A stretch of DNA of 64,000 nt, taken from contig NZ_NEVJ01000002.1 of the NCBI RefSeq assembly GCF_002261425.1, forward strand, positions 186,001 to 250,000, given 5' to 3'. Under the pieces are notes generated by a model. It saw nothing but the letters and a program-made list of their open reading frames with translations, was not told the origin of the DNA and made no database searches. Made by a program: the position numbers and the translations under genes. Each line of letters starts with the position of its first letter. The first letter of the stretch is position 1. This DNA comes from Bordetella genomosp. 9 (GTDB taxonomy: Bacteria > Pseudomonadota > Gammaproteobacteria > Burkholderiales > Burkholderiaceae_B). This document shows, in pieces, positions 55,844 through 64,000 of this stretch.

Positions 55844-56833
55844 TCAATCAGGGGAACGAGCGCCACGGCGCCTGGTGCTCCGCGCCGCGCCGGCGGCGAC
55901 CAATGCGCGCCGCAGCCGCGCCAGGAGCGGGTCGGCGCCGCTGGCGCGGCGCCAGATCAACGAGATCGACATGCGTGGCAACAGGGCGTCGGTAGCGATC
56001 GCGTGCAGCCGCCCCGTGGCAATGTGCGGGCGCGCAAGGGCCTGCGGCGCGATTCCCAGCAGATCCGTCGCGGCCACGATCTCCATGTTCGAATGGGCCG
56101 ACACCGATTCGATCGTCGGGGCCGGCGGCACCATGCCGCGCTCCAGGAACAGTTCGTCAAACACCAGCCGGGTGGATGACGGGACGGGCTGAAGCACCCA
56201 GCGATATCGGCCCAGCGCCGCCAGGTTCACGCGGCGGTGCGTGGCCAGCGGATGCCCTGGCCGGCACACCAGGCAGCGCTGCTCGTCATACAGCTTGAGC
56301 TGTTCGATGCGCGCTTCATGCGGCGCCTTGGCCCAAGGCGCGCCGACGCGGCCGATGATGCAATCGAGTTCGCCGCGCATCAAGGCGTCGGTCAATCCTT
56401 CGACCGTGCCTTCCGAAATCTCGATCTGCACGTCGGGCGATTCGTCGAGCAGCAGCGATAAGGCTCTGGGAAGCAGCTCCAGCGTGGCCAGGGTGAGCGC
56501 GCCGACGCGCAGGCGCAGTCCTTCATGCTGCTGGGCGCGCAGGGCTTCTTCGTGGGCAGCGCCGACTTCAGCCAGCGCGATCGAAAACCGCCGCAGCGCG
56601 GCGCGCGCGGCCGGCGTCAACAGCACGCCCTGCGCGGTGCGCTCGACCATGCGGATGCCGAACTGGGCTTCCAGTTCTTTCAGCATGGCGCTGACCGCGG
56701 GCTGGGTCAGGTGCATGGCCTGTGCCGCGCGGGTGATGGATTTCTCGCTTTCCAGCAGATGCATCAGGTGCAGGTGCCTGAGCTTGAGGTGCCCGTAGGC
56801 GAATTCGCGGTCGTCCGGCATCGTGGCAGTCAT
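55844..56833 (-). CDS. LysR-type regulator (GbpR-like)
   Basis: 329 residues. HTH near 20-60 (SITRAAQAMHLTQPAVSAMLKELEAQFG), effector domain after 95. ATG 56833 has no SD; 56821 is an alternative. Divergent from Bug 4; the 125-bp interval shows no obvious dyad. Confidence 0.85.
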   Translation of the reverse strand: MTATMPDDREFAYGHLKLRHLHLMHLLESEKSITRAAQAMHLTQPAVSAMLKELEAQFGIRMVERTAQGVLLTPAARAALRRFSIALAEVGAAHEEALRAQQHEGLRLRVGALTLATLELLPRALSLLLDESPDVQIEISEGTVEGLTDALMRGELDCIIGRVGAPWAKAPHEARIEQLKLYDEQRCLVCRPGHPLATHRRVNLAALGRYRWVLQPVPSSTRLVFDELFLERGMVPPAPTIESVSAHSNMEIVAATDLLGIAPQALARPHIATGRLHAIATDALLPRMSISLIWRRASGADPLLARLRRALVAAGAARSTRRRGARSPD

Positions 56834-56958
56834 AGGCTTTTTTTATATCCCCATCCAAATTATCCGTTACTTGCCGGCGCACAGGTAGGTGGATACTGGC
56901 ATCACCAATACAAAAGACATGCGGTCGTTCAACAGCCGCGGATCCAAGGGGTTAGACC

Positions 56959-57942
56959 ATGAAACGAGTAATGGCCGCGATGGCGTTCGCGGGTGCGATT
57001 GTGTGCGTGGCGGGCGCGATGCAGCCCGCGTCGGCCGCGGGTTATCCCGACCGGCCCATCCGGCTGATCACGCCGTTCCCGCCGGGCGGAGGCTCCGATG
57101 TGGTGGCGCGGATCATCGGCGAAAAGCTGGGCAGCCTGCTGGGGCAGGGTGTCATCATCGAGAACAAGGCCGGCGCCGGCGGCAGCCTGGGCACCGCCTT
57201 CGTCGCGCGCGCCGCGCCCGATGGCTACACCCTGGTGCTGGGGAGTACCGCCACGCACGCGATCAACCCCAGCCTGTACAAGGACCTGGGCTATGACCCC
57301 ATCAAGGACTTCGCGCCGGTGTCGCCGGTCGCCTCCACGCCGCTGCTGCTGATGGTCAATGCCTCGGTGCCGGCCACCAACGTGGCCGAACTGATCGCCC
57401 TGGCGAAGAAGCGGGGCGCCAGCAACGAAATGACGTTCGCATCGGCCGGCACGGGGTCAGCGCAGCATCTGGGCGGCGAGCTGTTCAAGATGATGACGGG
57501 CACCAAAATCATGCACGTGCCCTATAAGGGTGCGGGCCCGGCCCTGGTGGACCTGATGGCGGGCCAGGTCGATATGGATTTCGACACCATGGGGTCGGCG
57601 CTTCCGCAGGCAGGCTCGCCCAAGCTGAAGGTGCTGGGCATCAGCAGCCTGTCGCGCAACCCGGTGCTGCCGAACGTGCCCGCGATCGCCGAAACCGTGC
57701 CGGGCTACGAGATGATCACCTGGTACGGATTGTTCGCACCCCGCGGCACGCCGCCGGAGATCGTCGAGCGGCTGAACGCGGCGGTCAGACAGGCGCTCGA
57801 CGCCAAGGACGTGCGGGACAAGTTCGGCACCCTGGCGATCGAGCCCACGTGGAGTTCCTCCGCCGATTTCGCGGCCCTGGTGGACCGCGACGTGCCGAAG
57901 TGGCGCAAGGTCATCGAACAATCGGGAGCCAAAGTTGATTAG
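56959..57942 (+). CDS. Bug/TctC periplasmic receptor 4
   Basis: 327 residues, signal peptide ending at SAAGYPD (about residue 29), Bug opening RPIRLITPFPPGGGSDVVARI. Stop overlaps the start of the next gene, so it is coupled to the D-glutamate-cyclase-like protein. Confidence 0.88.
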   Translation: MKRVMAAMAFAGAIVCVAGAMQPASAAGYPDRPIRLITPFPPGGGSDVVARIIGEKLGSLLGQGVIIENKAGAGGSLGTAFVARAAPDGYTLVLGSTATHAINPSLYKDLGYDPIKDFAPVSPVASTPLLLMVNASVPATNVAELIALAKKRGASNEMTFASAGTGSAQHLGGELFKMMTGTKIMHVPYKGAGPALVDLMAGQVDMDFDTMGSALPQAGSPKLKVLGISSLSRNPVLPNVPAIAETVPGYEMITWYGLFAPRGTPPEIVERLNAAVRQALDAKDVRDKFGTLAIEPTWSSSADFAALVDRDVPKWRKVIEQSGAKVD

Positions 57943-58927
57943 CGAGTCATCCATGGAGCGGCCGGCGGTGGATACCGTCGCTTGCGAGAACATCGACCGC
58001 GCGATGAACATCGAGATGCGGGACCACGGCAGCCTGCCGCGCGGCATGAAATGGTCCATGTACCTGATGGCGCGCGAAGCCGCTGGCATGTCGCTGGTAC
58101 ACGCTGCCGCGCGGGAATTCGATCGCGCGCCGTGCCAGGTCCTGCTGGCCAGCGGGGCGGCCGTGCCTGAACACATGCCGGTGGGCGAGAACGACGGGCC
58201 CATCGGCACGGTGACGCTGGCGCGCGCGCTGGTGGCGATCGGCCACACGGTGCGCATCGTCACCGACGGCGCGGCCGCGGCGCCATTTCGCGGGCTGCTG
58301 CGCGCGCTGGGCGTCCAGGCCGACGTGCTGGAGATCGGGCTGGACGACGCGGGCATGCAGCAGGAGCTGGCGCAGGCCCATGACGTTTTTTGCGCCATCG
58401 AACGGTTGGGCGGCAACGCCAACGGCATCATCTACGGCGCCACCGGCGTGTCGCGCGCGCCGCACCGCGCCAACCTGGACCTGCTGTTCGATACGGCCCG
58501 GTCCCTGGGCAAGCGCACGATCGGAATCGGCGATGGCGGCAACGAAATCGGCTTCGGCAATGTCCACGCGCGCCTGTCGCGGGAGTGGCCGCAGTACGAC
58601 TATCGGCAGGCCACGTCCTGCGGTGGCGGCGTGTATTCGGTGGCCGAGACCGACGTACTGCTGGTGGCCAACAGTTCGAACCTGGGCGCGCATGCGGTGA
58701 CGGCGGGGCTTGCCTTGCTGCGCGGCGATCTGTCGCTATGCCACACCGCCGAGCAGGAACTCGCGCTGGCCCATGTCGGCGTGGGCCTGGGCCTGATCGA
58801 CGGCGGCAGCGGCCAATTGCGCCCCTGGTGCGATGGCGTGCCGCCGCGGGCCAACGCCGCGGTAGTGGAGATCATGCGCACCATCGTCGCCCAGTCGCTG
58901 GCGCCGGCGGGACGCCGCGCCTTCTGA
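57935..58927 (+). CDS. D-glutamate cyclase-like protein (DUF4392)
   Basis: 330 residues. Segments GENDGPIGTVTLARALVAIGHTV and GDGGNEIGFGNV match the D-glutamate cyclase domain, which makes 5-oxo-D-proline from D-glutamate. Starts TTG 57935, six bases after GGGAG and inside the end of Bug 4; an ATG at 57953 is an alternative. Precise substrate not proven. Confidence 0.68.
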   Translation: MISESSMERPAVDTVACENIDRAMNIEMRDHGSLPRGMKWSMYLMAREAAGMSLVHAAAREFDRAPCQVLLASGAAVPEHMPVGENDGPIGTVTLARALVAIGHTVRIVTDGAAAAPFRGLLRALGVQADVLEIGLDDAGMQQELAQAHDVFCAIERLGGNANGIIYGATGVSRAPHRANLDLLFDTARSLGKRTIGIGDGGNEIGFGNVHARLSREWPQYDYRQATSCGGGVYSVAETDVLLVANSSNLGAHAVTAGLALLRGDLSLCHTAEQELALAHVGVGLGLIDGGSGQLRPWCDGVPPRANAAVVEIMRTIVAQSLAPAGRRAF

Positions 58928-58975
58928 GCGCCGGTCGTCCGGCGCCCACCCCCTATTCCATTGGAGACCCCTGAA

Positions 58976-60106
58976 ATGACCGCAAGAAGAACGCCGACCG
59001 CCAACCTGGAGCGGCTCAATCGCCTGATGGACGAGGCCGGGCTGGATGCTGTGGTCCTGCGTTCCGGCCAGAACTTCACCTATCTGTCCGGCGTGGTGTA
59101 TCCGGGTACGCTCGCCCGGCATCAGGATCTGTCGGATTCGACGCGCGCGGTGCTTCTGGTGTGGCCGCGCCATGGCACGCCCGTGATCGTCGCCAACAAG
59201 ACGGCGGCGGGCCTGGCGCGGCGCGACGCCTGGGTCGAGCAGGTCGTCACCTACGAGGGCTATGTGCAATCCCCTTATGAAATGGTGGCGCAGGTTTTGC
59301 ATGATGCCGGGCTGGGCAGCGCTCGCGTGGGCCTGGAGCGCGACTACGTCAACGTGCGTGACTGGGAGCTGCTGCGGCAGCATGCGCCCGCGCTGCAGAT
59401 GATGGACTGCACGGCGGTGATGGACCGCGTGCGTTGGGTCAAGACAGACGAAGAAGTGCGGATGATCCGGCGCGCGGCCGATCTGCTGGACGATGTCTAC
59501 CAGGAAGTGTTCGAGCGCATACGTCCCGGCGATACGGAGCGCAAGATCCACGCGGACATGATGGCCACCTGCCTGTCCAAGGGCTTCGAATGGGCGCATG
59601 GCATCCTGAATTCCGACAAGAACACGATCCCCTACGCGGGTGAAAGCGACGTCGTGATCGGCGTCGGCGACGTGATACGCACGGACTATGTCGCCTACCT
59701 GCACGGGTATCCCGGCCATCAGTCGCGCAACGTGGTCCTCGGCGAGCCGAGCGCCGAACAGCGGCGCGACTATGAGATCAACCTGGACATCTATCGGACC
59801 GCGATCGACCGCTGCCGGGTGGGCGCGCGCGTGGGCGATCTATACGACTACGTGATGACCGAGTTCCAGAAGAACGATTGGTCGTACAACTCGCTGCTGA
59901 TCGGCCATGGGGTCGGTGCGTGGTGGCACCAGCAGGAACCCATATTGCGCCGTGGTTCGGACGTCTTGCTGGAACAAGGCATGGTGCTGGCGTTGGAGCC
60001 GCACAAGGACCACTGGCACGTGCAGGACATGGTGCTGGTGGGAAAGGGGGCGCCCACGCTGCTGTCGGCGAAGTTCAACACCGATCGGCCGTACATCGTG
60101 CGGTGA
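58976..60106 (+). CDS. M24 pita-bread fold protein (creatinase/Xaa-Pro peptidase superfamily)
   Basis: 376 residues. N-terminal creatinase-N domain (about 10-150) and pita-bread catalytic domain (160-370). Of the five usual metal ligands, Asp237, His311 and Glu341 are kept. The second Asp is His248 and the last Glu is Gln350. It is unlikely to be a standard dimetal peptidase; metal-free creatinase-type amidine hydrolase chemistry is possible. GGAG nine bases before the ATG. Confidence 0.75.
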   Translation: MTARRTPTANLERLNRLMDEAGLDAVVLRSGQNFTYLSGVVYPGTLARHQDLSDSTRAVLLVWPRHGTPVIVANKTAAGLARRDAWVEQVVTYEGYVQSPYEMVAQVLHDAGLGSARVGLERDYVNVRDWELLRQHAPALQMMDCTAVMDRVRWVKTDEEVRMIRRAADLLDDVYQEVFERIRPGDTERKIHADMMATCLSKGFEWAHGILNSDKNTIPYAGESDVVIGVGDVIRTDYVAYLHGYPGHQSRNVVLGEPSAEQRRDYEINLDIYRTAIDRCRVGARVGDLYDYVMTEFQKNDWSYNSLLIGHGVGAWWHQQEPILRRGSDVLLEQGMVLALEPHKDHWHVQDMVLVGKGAPTLLSAKFNTDRPYIVR

Positions 60107-60108
60107 AG

Positions 60109-60132
60109 GGGCCCGCGACCGCGGACCCCTGG
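60109..60132. terminator. Hairpin between M24 and DUF3606 genes
   Basis: AGGGG, one mismatch, CCGC, loop GACC, GCGG, mismatch, CCCCT. Convergent gene ends; no T-tract. Confidence 0.4.
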
Positions 60133-60143
60133 CCGCGATCCCG

Positions 60144-60323
60144 CTACTTCTTCAGGTATTCGCGGACCTTGTCGACCGAGTTGCTGCCGGCCTTATGGAC
60201 GGCGTCGCGCAGTTGCTCGGGCGTGCAGCCGAATTCCTTGGTCCAGTAGCGCATTTCCCAGTCTTCTTCCAGCGCGATGCGGGAACGGTCGCGCGGGCCG
60301 CGGTCGGTCAGGTTGTCGGACAT
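60144..60323 (-). CDS. DUF3606 small protein
   Basis: 59 residues, RxRI..EEDWEMRYWTKEFG and a helix ending VREYLKK, typical of DUF3606, a short stress-associated family of unknown role. Strong GGAGG six bases before ATG 60323. Confidence 0.8.
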   Translation of the reverse strand: MSDNLTDRGPRDRSRIALEEDWEMRYWTKEFGCTPEQLRDAVHKAGSNSVDKVREYLKK

Positions 60324-60436
60324 GTTTTCCTCCTGGCTGAGAACGAGTCCGATATCTAGCAAACTCCATGCCGACGGTGGGGGGCTGCTGCGCTGTGATG
60401 CTTGGGTTCGGGCAGGAGGCGGGCTGCCGGCAAAGC

Positions 60437-61621
60437 CTACTCCACGGGGAAATCGAAGTAGGTGCGCGGGTAGGGCTCGTCGGCGAGCTGGAAATGCCAC
60501 CATTCCGTCTCGATCGGCTTGAACCCCGCCTGGACCATCAAGGTGCGCAGCAGCAGCCGGTTGGCCCTCTGCATCGGCGACAGCGCCGGGTACGACGGGT
60601 GGGATTCCCGGCCGAAATAGTCATACGCCGTGCCGAAATCCAGCATTTCGCCCGGCGCGCCGTCGATCGCCGCAATGGCGACATCCATGGCGCTACCCCG
60701 GCTGTGGCTGGATCTTTGCGCCAGATAACCTTCCTTGAACAGGTTCTGTTTGTCGACCTCGGGATAATAGGCAGGCTTCATCTTTTCATCGCCTGGCGTT
60801 CCCGCCCAGGCGATGAAATCGTCCACGGCGCGCTGGGGACGATAGGCGTCCAGGAATCGCAAGGTCAGGCCATAGGGTTCGAGCGCATCGACGACCCGCA
60901 TGGCGGCGCTCGCCGCCGCCCGCGTAAGCAGGCACTTGTTCGCGCCGTATCCCGCGACAGGCCGCCCGATGAAGTTATCGCCGCCCGCATACCGGATGTC
61001 GATCTGGACGCGGCGCGGCTTGTCCTGCTGGCTATATGCCGCGACATCGACGAAATCGGCGGGCCGTTGCTGTGTCGGGAGCATCGTCATATCCAAGGTT
61101 TTGCTCAGGACCACGCTTCGGTAGTTGGCGTGCTTCCACTGCACGTACTCGACGAAGCGGTAGCCGAGCGATTCGTACCAGCGTCGCAAATGCGTGGCCG
61201 GCTCCGCCGTATCGAGAGCGATCTCGCGCGCGCCGCACGCTGAGGCGCGCGCCTCGACCAGGGCCATCAGGCGCGTCCCCAGCCCGTGCTTCTGTAGGAC
61301 AGGATCCACCGCCAATTGCGCCACGCCCGCCACGTCCGGACGCTCCAGCCAGGGGCTGCCGCTGGTGCGTTCCGGGGGCTTGAAGAGGACGGTCCCGACG
61401 TAGGCGCCGTCCAGCAAGGCGACATGGCATTCAGCCTGCGCCATGCGCGCCAGCGTGACTTCGTCGGTCTGGTCGACAGCCATGTAGCGCAAGCCCATGT
61501 CGCCAAGTTGCGCGTAGGCGCGGTGCAGCAGGGCCGTCAGCCGCGTAATGTCGTCGCTCGGCGTGGCCAGGCGAAACTCGATGGAATCGGATAGAGGGCG
61601 ATTGGCGTGCTGATCGGGCAT
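60437..61621 (-). CDS. GNAT acetyltransferase-D-Ala-D-Ala dipeptidase (VanX-like) fusion
   Basis: 394 residues. GNAT domain (about 14-165) with the acetyl-CoA loop QKHGLGTRLM at 110-119. Then an M15D dipeptidase (about 185-394): zinc ligands His306 and Asp313 in SSHSRGSAMD, catalytic Glu373 and zinc His376 in ETEWWHF, Arg261 in DAYRP. VanX cleaves D-Ala-D-Ala. No frameshift separates the parts. Role perhaps in handling of D-peptides with acetylation, as inferred from parts. Confidence 0.85.
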   Translation of the reverse strand: MPDQHANRPLSDSIEFRLATPSDDITRLTALLHRAYAQLGDMGLRYMAVDQTDEVTLARMAQAECHVALLDGAYVGTVLFKPPERTSGSPWLERPDVAGVAQLAVDPVLQKHGLGTRLMALVEARASACGAREIALDTAEPATHLRRWYESLGYRFVEYVQWKHANYRSVVLSKTLDMTMLPTQQRPADFVDVAAYSQQDKPRRVQIDIRYAGGDNFIGRPVAGYGANKCLLTRAAASAAMRVVDALEPYGLTLRFLDAYRPQRAVDDFIAWAGTPGDEKMKPAYYPEVDKQNLFKEGYLAQRSSHSRGSAMDVAIAAIDGAPGEMLDFGTAYDYFGRESHPSYPALSPMQRANRLLLRTLMVQAGFKPIETEWWHFQLADEPYPRTYFDFPVE

Positions 61622-61679
61622 GTGCGTCGGTCAAGTAACAGGCGTGCCCGTTTTCGCAGTCAGGGCCGGCAGACTATGA

Positions 61680-62564
<885 letters not shown>

Positions 62565-62565
62565 C

Positions 62566-63522
62566 TCACCCCGCCGGCGCACCCTGCGCCGCGACCGCCA
62601 TGATCCAGTTCCTGAATGCGACGACGGCGTCGTCGTCCGCGCGATCGGTGTTCACCACCAGGGTGTAATCCGGGCCCCGCCAGATCGGCTCGGACAGGGG
62701 GCATACGAGCCGGCCCGTCGCGATCTCGCGCTCGATGAGCGGCAGCGACGCCAGCGTGACGCCCAGGCCTTCGGCGGCCGCGCCCAGTTGCAGATACACA
62801 TGATCGAAATGCAGGTCGCGCAGGCCGCGCAATCCGGAAATCCCGGCCGCGCGCGACCAGTCGGACCATGCGGTGCGCGTGCTCGCCGAATGCAGCAGCG
62901 TGTGATTGCGCAAGTCCGCCACCGTCCTGATCGGCCGGTTCGACAACAAGGACGGACTGCAGGCGGGCAGGCGCAGGTCCGGCATCAAGGTCGTGGAAAC
63001 GACACCTGCCGCGTCCTCGAGGCCGGAGCGTACGCCGATGTCGTAGGCGTCGCCCACATAGCGCAGCCTGCGCGAACTGGTCGACAGCCTGACCTCGATG
63101 TCCGGGTAGCGGGTTTGAAAATCCGCCAGCCGTGGTATCAGCCAGCACAAGGCGAAGCTGGCCAGGGCGTTCACACGCACGATGCCGCTGGCGCGCCGCG
63201 TGGTCGACGCGCGTCGCAGCCGGGTGGAGGACTGGTTCAGTCGGCTGAAGGCGCTCTTGACGTCATTCAACAGCGCGGCCCCTTCGTCCGTGGGCACCAC
63301 GCCGCGTGGACGGCGTTCGAAGAGCGGCACGCCAAACCAGTTTTCCAGCAGGCGGATCTGCTTGCCGACCGCCCAGTGCGTGACGTGCAGGTCGGCCGCC
63401 GCGGCCGCGAAGCTGCCCAGGCGGGCGACGGCCTCGAAATGGCGTAGCGCATTCAAGGGTGGCAGATGCTCTGCGTCTGGCGACGCGGGCGGACTGCCGG
63501 TGTCATGATCTTCGCTGGCCAT
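62566..63522 (-). CDS. LysR-type regulator (GcvA-like)
   Basis: 318 residues; HTH near 22-70 (FAAAAADLHVTHWAVGKQIRLLENWFG) and GcvA/AmpR-type effector domain. Stop is one base after kdsA's stop (62564), convergent. Divergent from the MFS gene, its probable target. Confidence 0.87.
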   Translation of the reverse strand: MASEDHDTGSPPASPDAEHLPPLNALRHFEAVARLGSFAAAAADLHVTHWAVGKQIRLLENWFGVPLFERRPRGVVPTDEGAALLNDVKSAFSRLNQSSTRLRRASTTRRASGIVRVNALASFALCWLIPRLADFQTRYPDIEVRLSTSSRRLRYVGDAYDIGVRSGLEDAAGVVSTTLMPDLRLPACSPSLLSNRPIRTVADLRNHTLLHSASTRTAWSDWSRAAGISGLRGLRDLHFDHVYLQLGAAAEGLGVTLASLPLIEREIATGRLVCPLSEPIWRGPDYTLVVNTDRADDDAVVAFRNWIMAVAAQGAPAG

Positions 63523-63599
63523 GGGTGACTTTTTCTCCCGTCTTGGGCAATTTTACGTCAGTTGTTGCCGGCTTTCGAGGCGCCTAGAATGACGGAGTC

Positions 63600-64000
63600 A
63601 TGGACCATTACTCCCGGAGCCAGCTGTCGAGACCATCTGGCGCCGTCCGAATCATGCGACGTTTTTCGTTCTCTTCCGCGATGGGCCGGCTGGCCGACGG
63701 TCCCAAGCCACGGGAATCCGGCGCTCCCCGGCGGGTTCTGTGGATGGCCTGCATGGCGCATGCGTTGCACGACGGCTACACGGACATGATCTACGTCCTG
63801 CTACCCGTGTGGCAGACGGATTTCGCGCTCAATTACGGCGCGCTCGCCATCCTGCGCGGCATCTACGCGGGCACGATGGCCACGCTGCAACTGCCTGCCG
63901 GCCGCCTGGCGCGCAGGTTCGGGACGCGCGCCACGCTGGCCGCCGGTACGCTGCTGGCGGCGCTGGGCTATGCCGTCGCCGGCTGGTCCACCAGCCTGCT
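63600..64000 (+). CDS. MFS transporter, fosmidomycin-resistance type, 3'-truncated
   Basis: At least 133 codons; runs off the window. HALHDGYTDMIYVLLPVWQ marks the Fsr-like branch of MFS; QLPAGRLARRFGTRA is the motif A loop. About three helices visible. ATG 63600 has GGAG only two bases away; ATG 63654 is an alternative start directly before the basic N-terminus. Divergent from the LysR gene. Confidence 0.8.
   Translation, partial: MDHYSRSQLSRPSGAVRIMRRFSFSSAMGRLADGPKPRESGAPRRVLWMACMAHALHDGYTDMIYVLLPVWQTDFALNYGALAILRGIYAGTMATLQLPAGRLARRFGTRATLAAGTLLAALGYAVAGWSTSL

Overview
The window is G+C-rich bacterial chromosome with the gene order and family content of a betaproteobacterium of the Alcaligenaceae (Bordetella/Achromobacter type). 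Three things point there: four orphan tripartite-tricarboxylate (Bug/TctC) periplasmic receptors, the core blocks dapA-bamC, roxA-mutS, trmJ/suhB and cysS-accA-tilS-lysC, and a lysC-linked tRNA-Ser. This is inferred from gene families and synteny; no 16S gene is present.

Layout. 1-5.4 kb: two linked proteins of unknown function (the second with a 12-bp tandem repeat), an EamA exporter, an AsmA-like DUF748 protein and small hypothetical genes. 5.4-16.4 kb: Nudix hydrolase, zinc metallopeptidase, YciO-site-2 protease-dapA-bamC, a lipoprotein, roxA-mutS, an SDR and a DUF1097 membrane protein. 16.4-28.5 kb: a sulfur-centred accessory cluster with a LysR regulator, thiol dioxygenase, C-S lyase, four-domain rhodanese, polar amino acid ABC transporter, Bug receptor, BisC-like molybdenum S-oxide reductase and M14 deacylase. 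28.5-33.1 kb: a translationally coupled PLP decarboxylase and ATP-grasp pair, divergent from a DHA2 drug-type exporter. 33.1-37.2 kb: SRPBCC protein, DUF6496 basic protein, dodecin, FMN reductase, monooxygenase-fold membrane protein and MscS channel. 37.2-39.2 kb: an IclR repressor divergent from a Bug receptor, with three copies of a dyad operator between them. 39.2-52 kb: housekeeping genes trmJ, suhB, TerC-CorC, uppP, TPR-ppi-lpxH, cysS, alkA-like, accA, tilS, lysC and tRNA-Ser(GCU), followed by an antitoxin with a decayed PIN toxin. 52.5-60.1 kb: two regulated catabolic-looking operons. One is GntR with Bug, a deacetylase/imidase-fold protein and a tautomerase. The other is LysR with Bug, a D-glutamate-cyclase-like protein and an M24 creatinase-fold protein. 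60.1-64 kb: DUF3606, a GNAT-VanX fusion, kdsA, a GcvA-like LysR and the start of a fosmidomycin-resistance-type MFS.

The most interesting points are these. (1) The sulfur cluster looks like an uptake, C-S cleavage and oxidation module for an unidentified organosulfur amino acid. (2) The decarboxylase/ATP-grasp/exporter locus looks like a small-molecule conjugation system. (3) The two Bug operons at 53-60 kb suggest use of a cyclic amide or imide; their M24 protein has lost two canonical metal ligands. (4) There is a clean triplet operator for IclR and a 16-bp palindrome for GntR. (5) Very short tandem repeats (9-15 bp) recur at gene ends, several times duplicating the stop codon.
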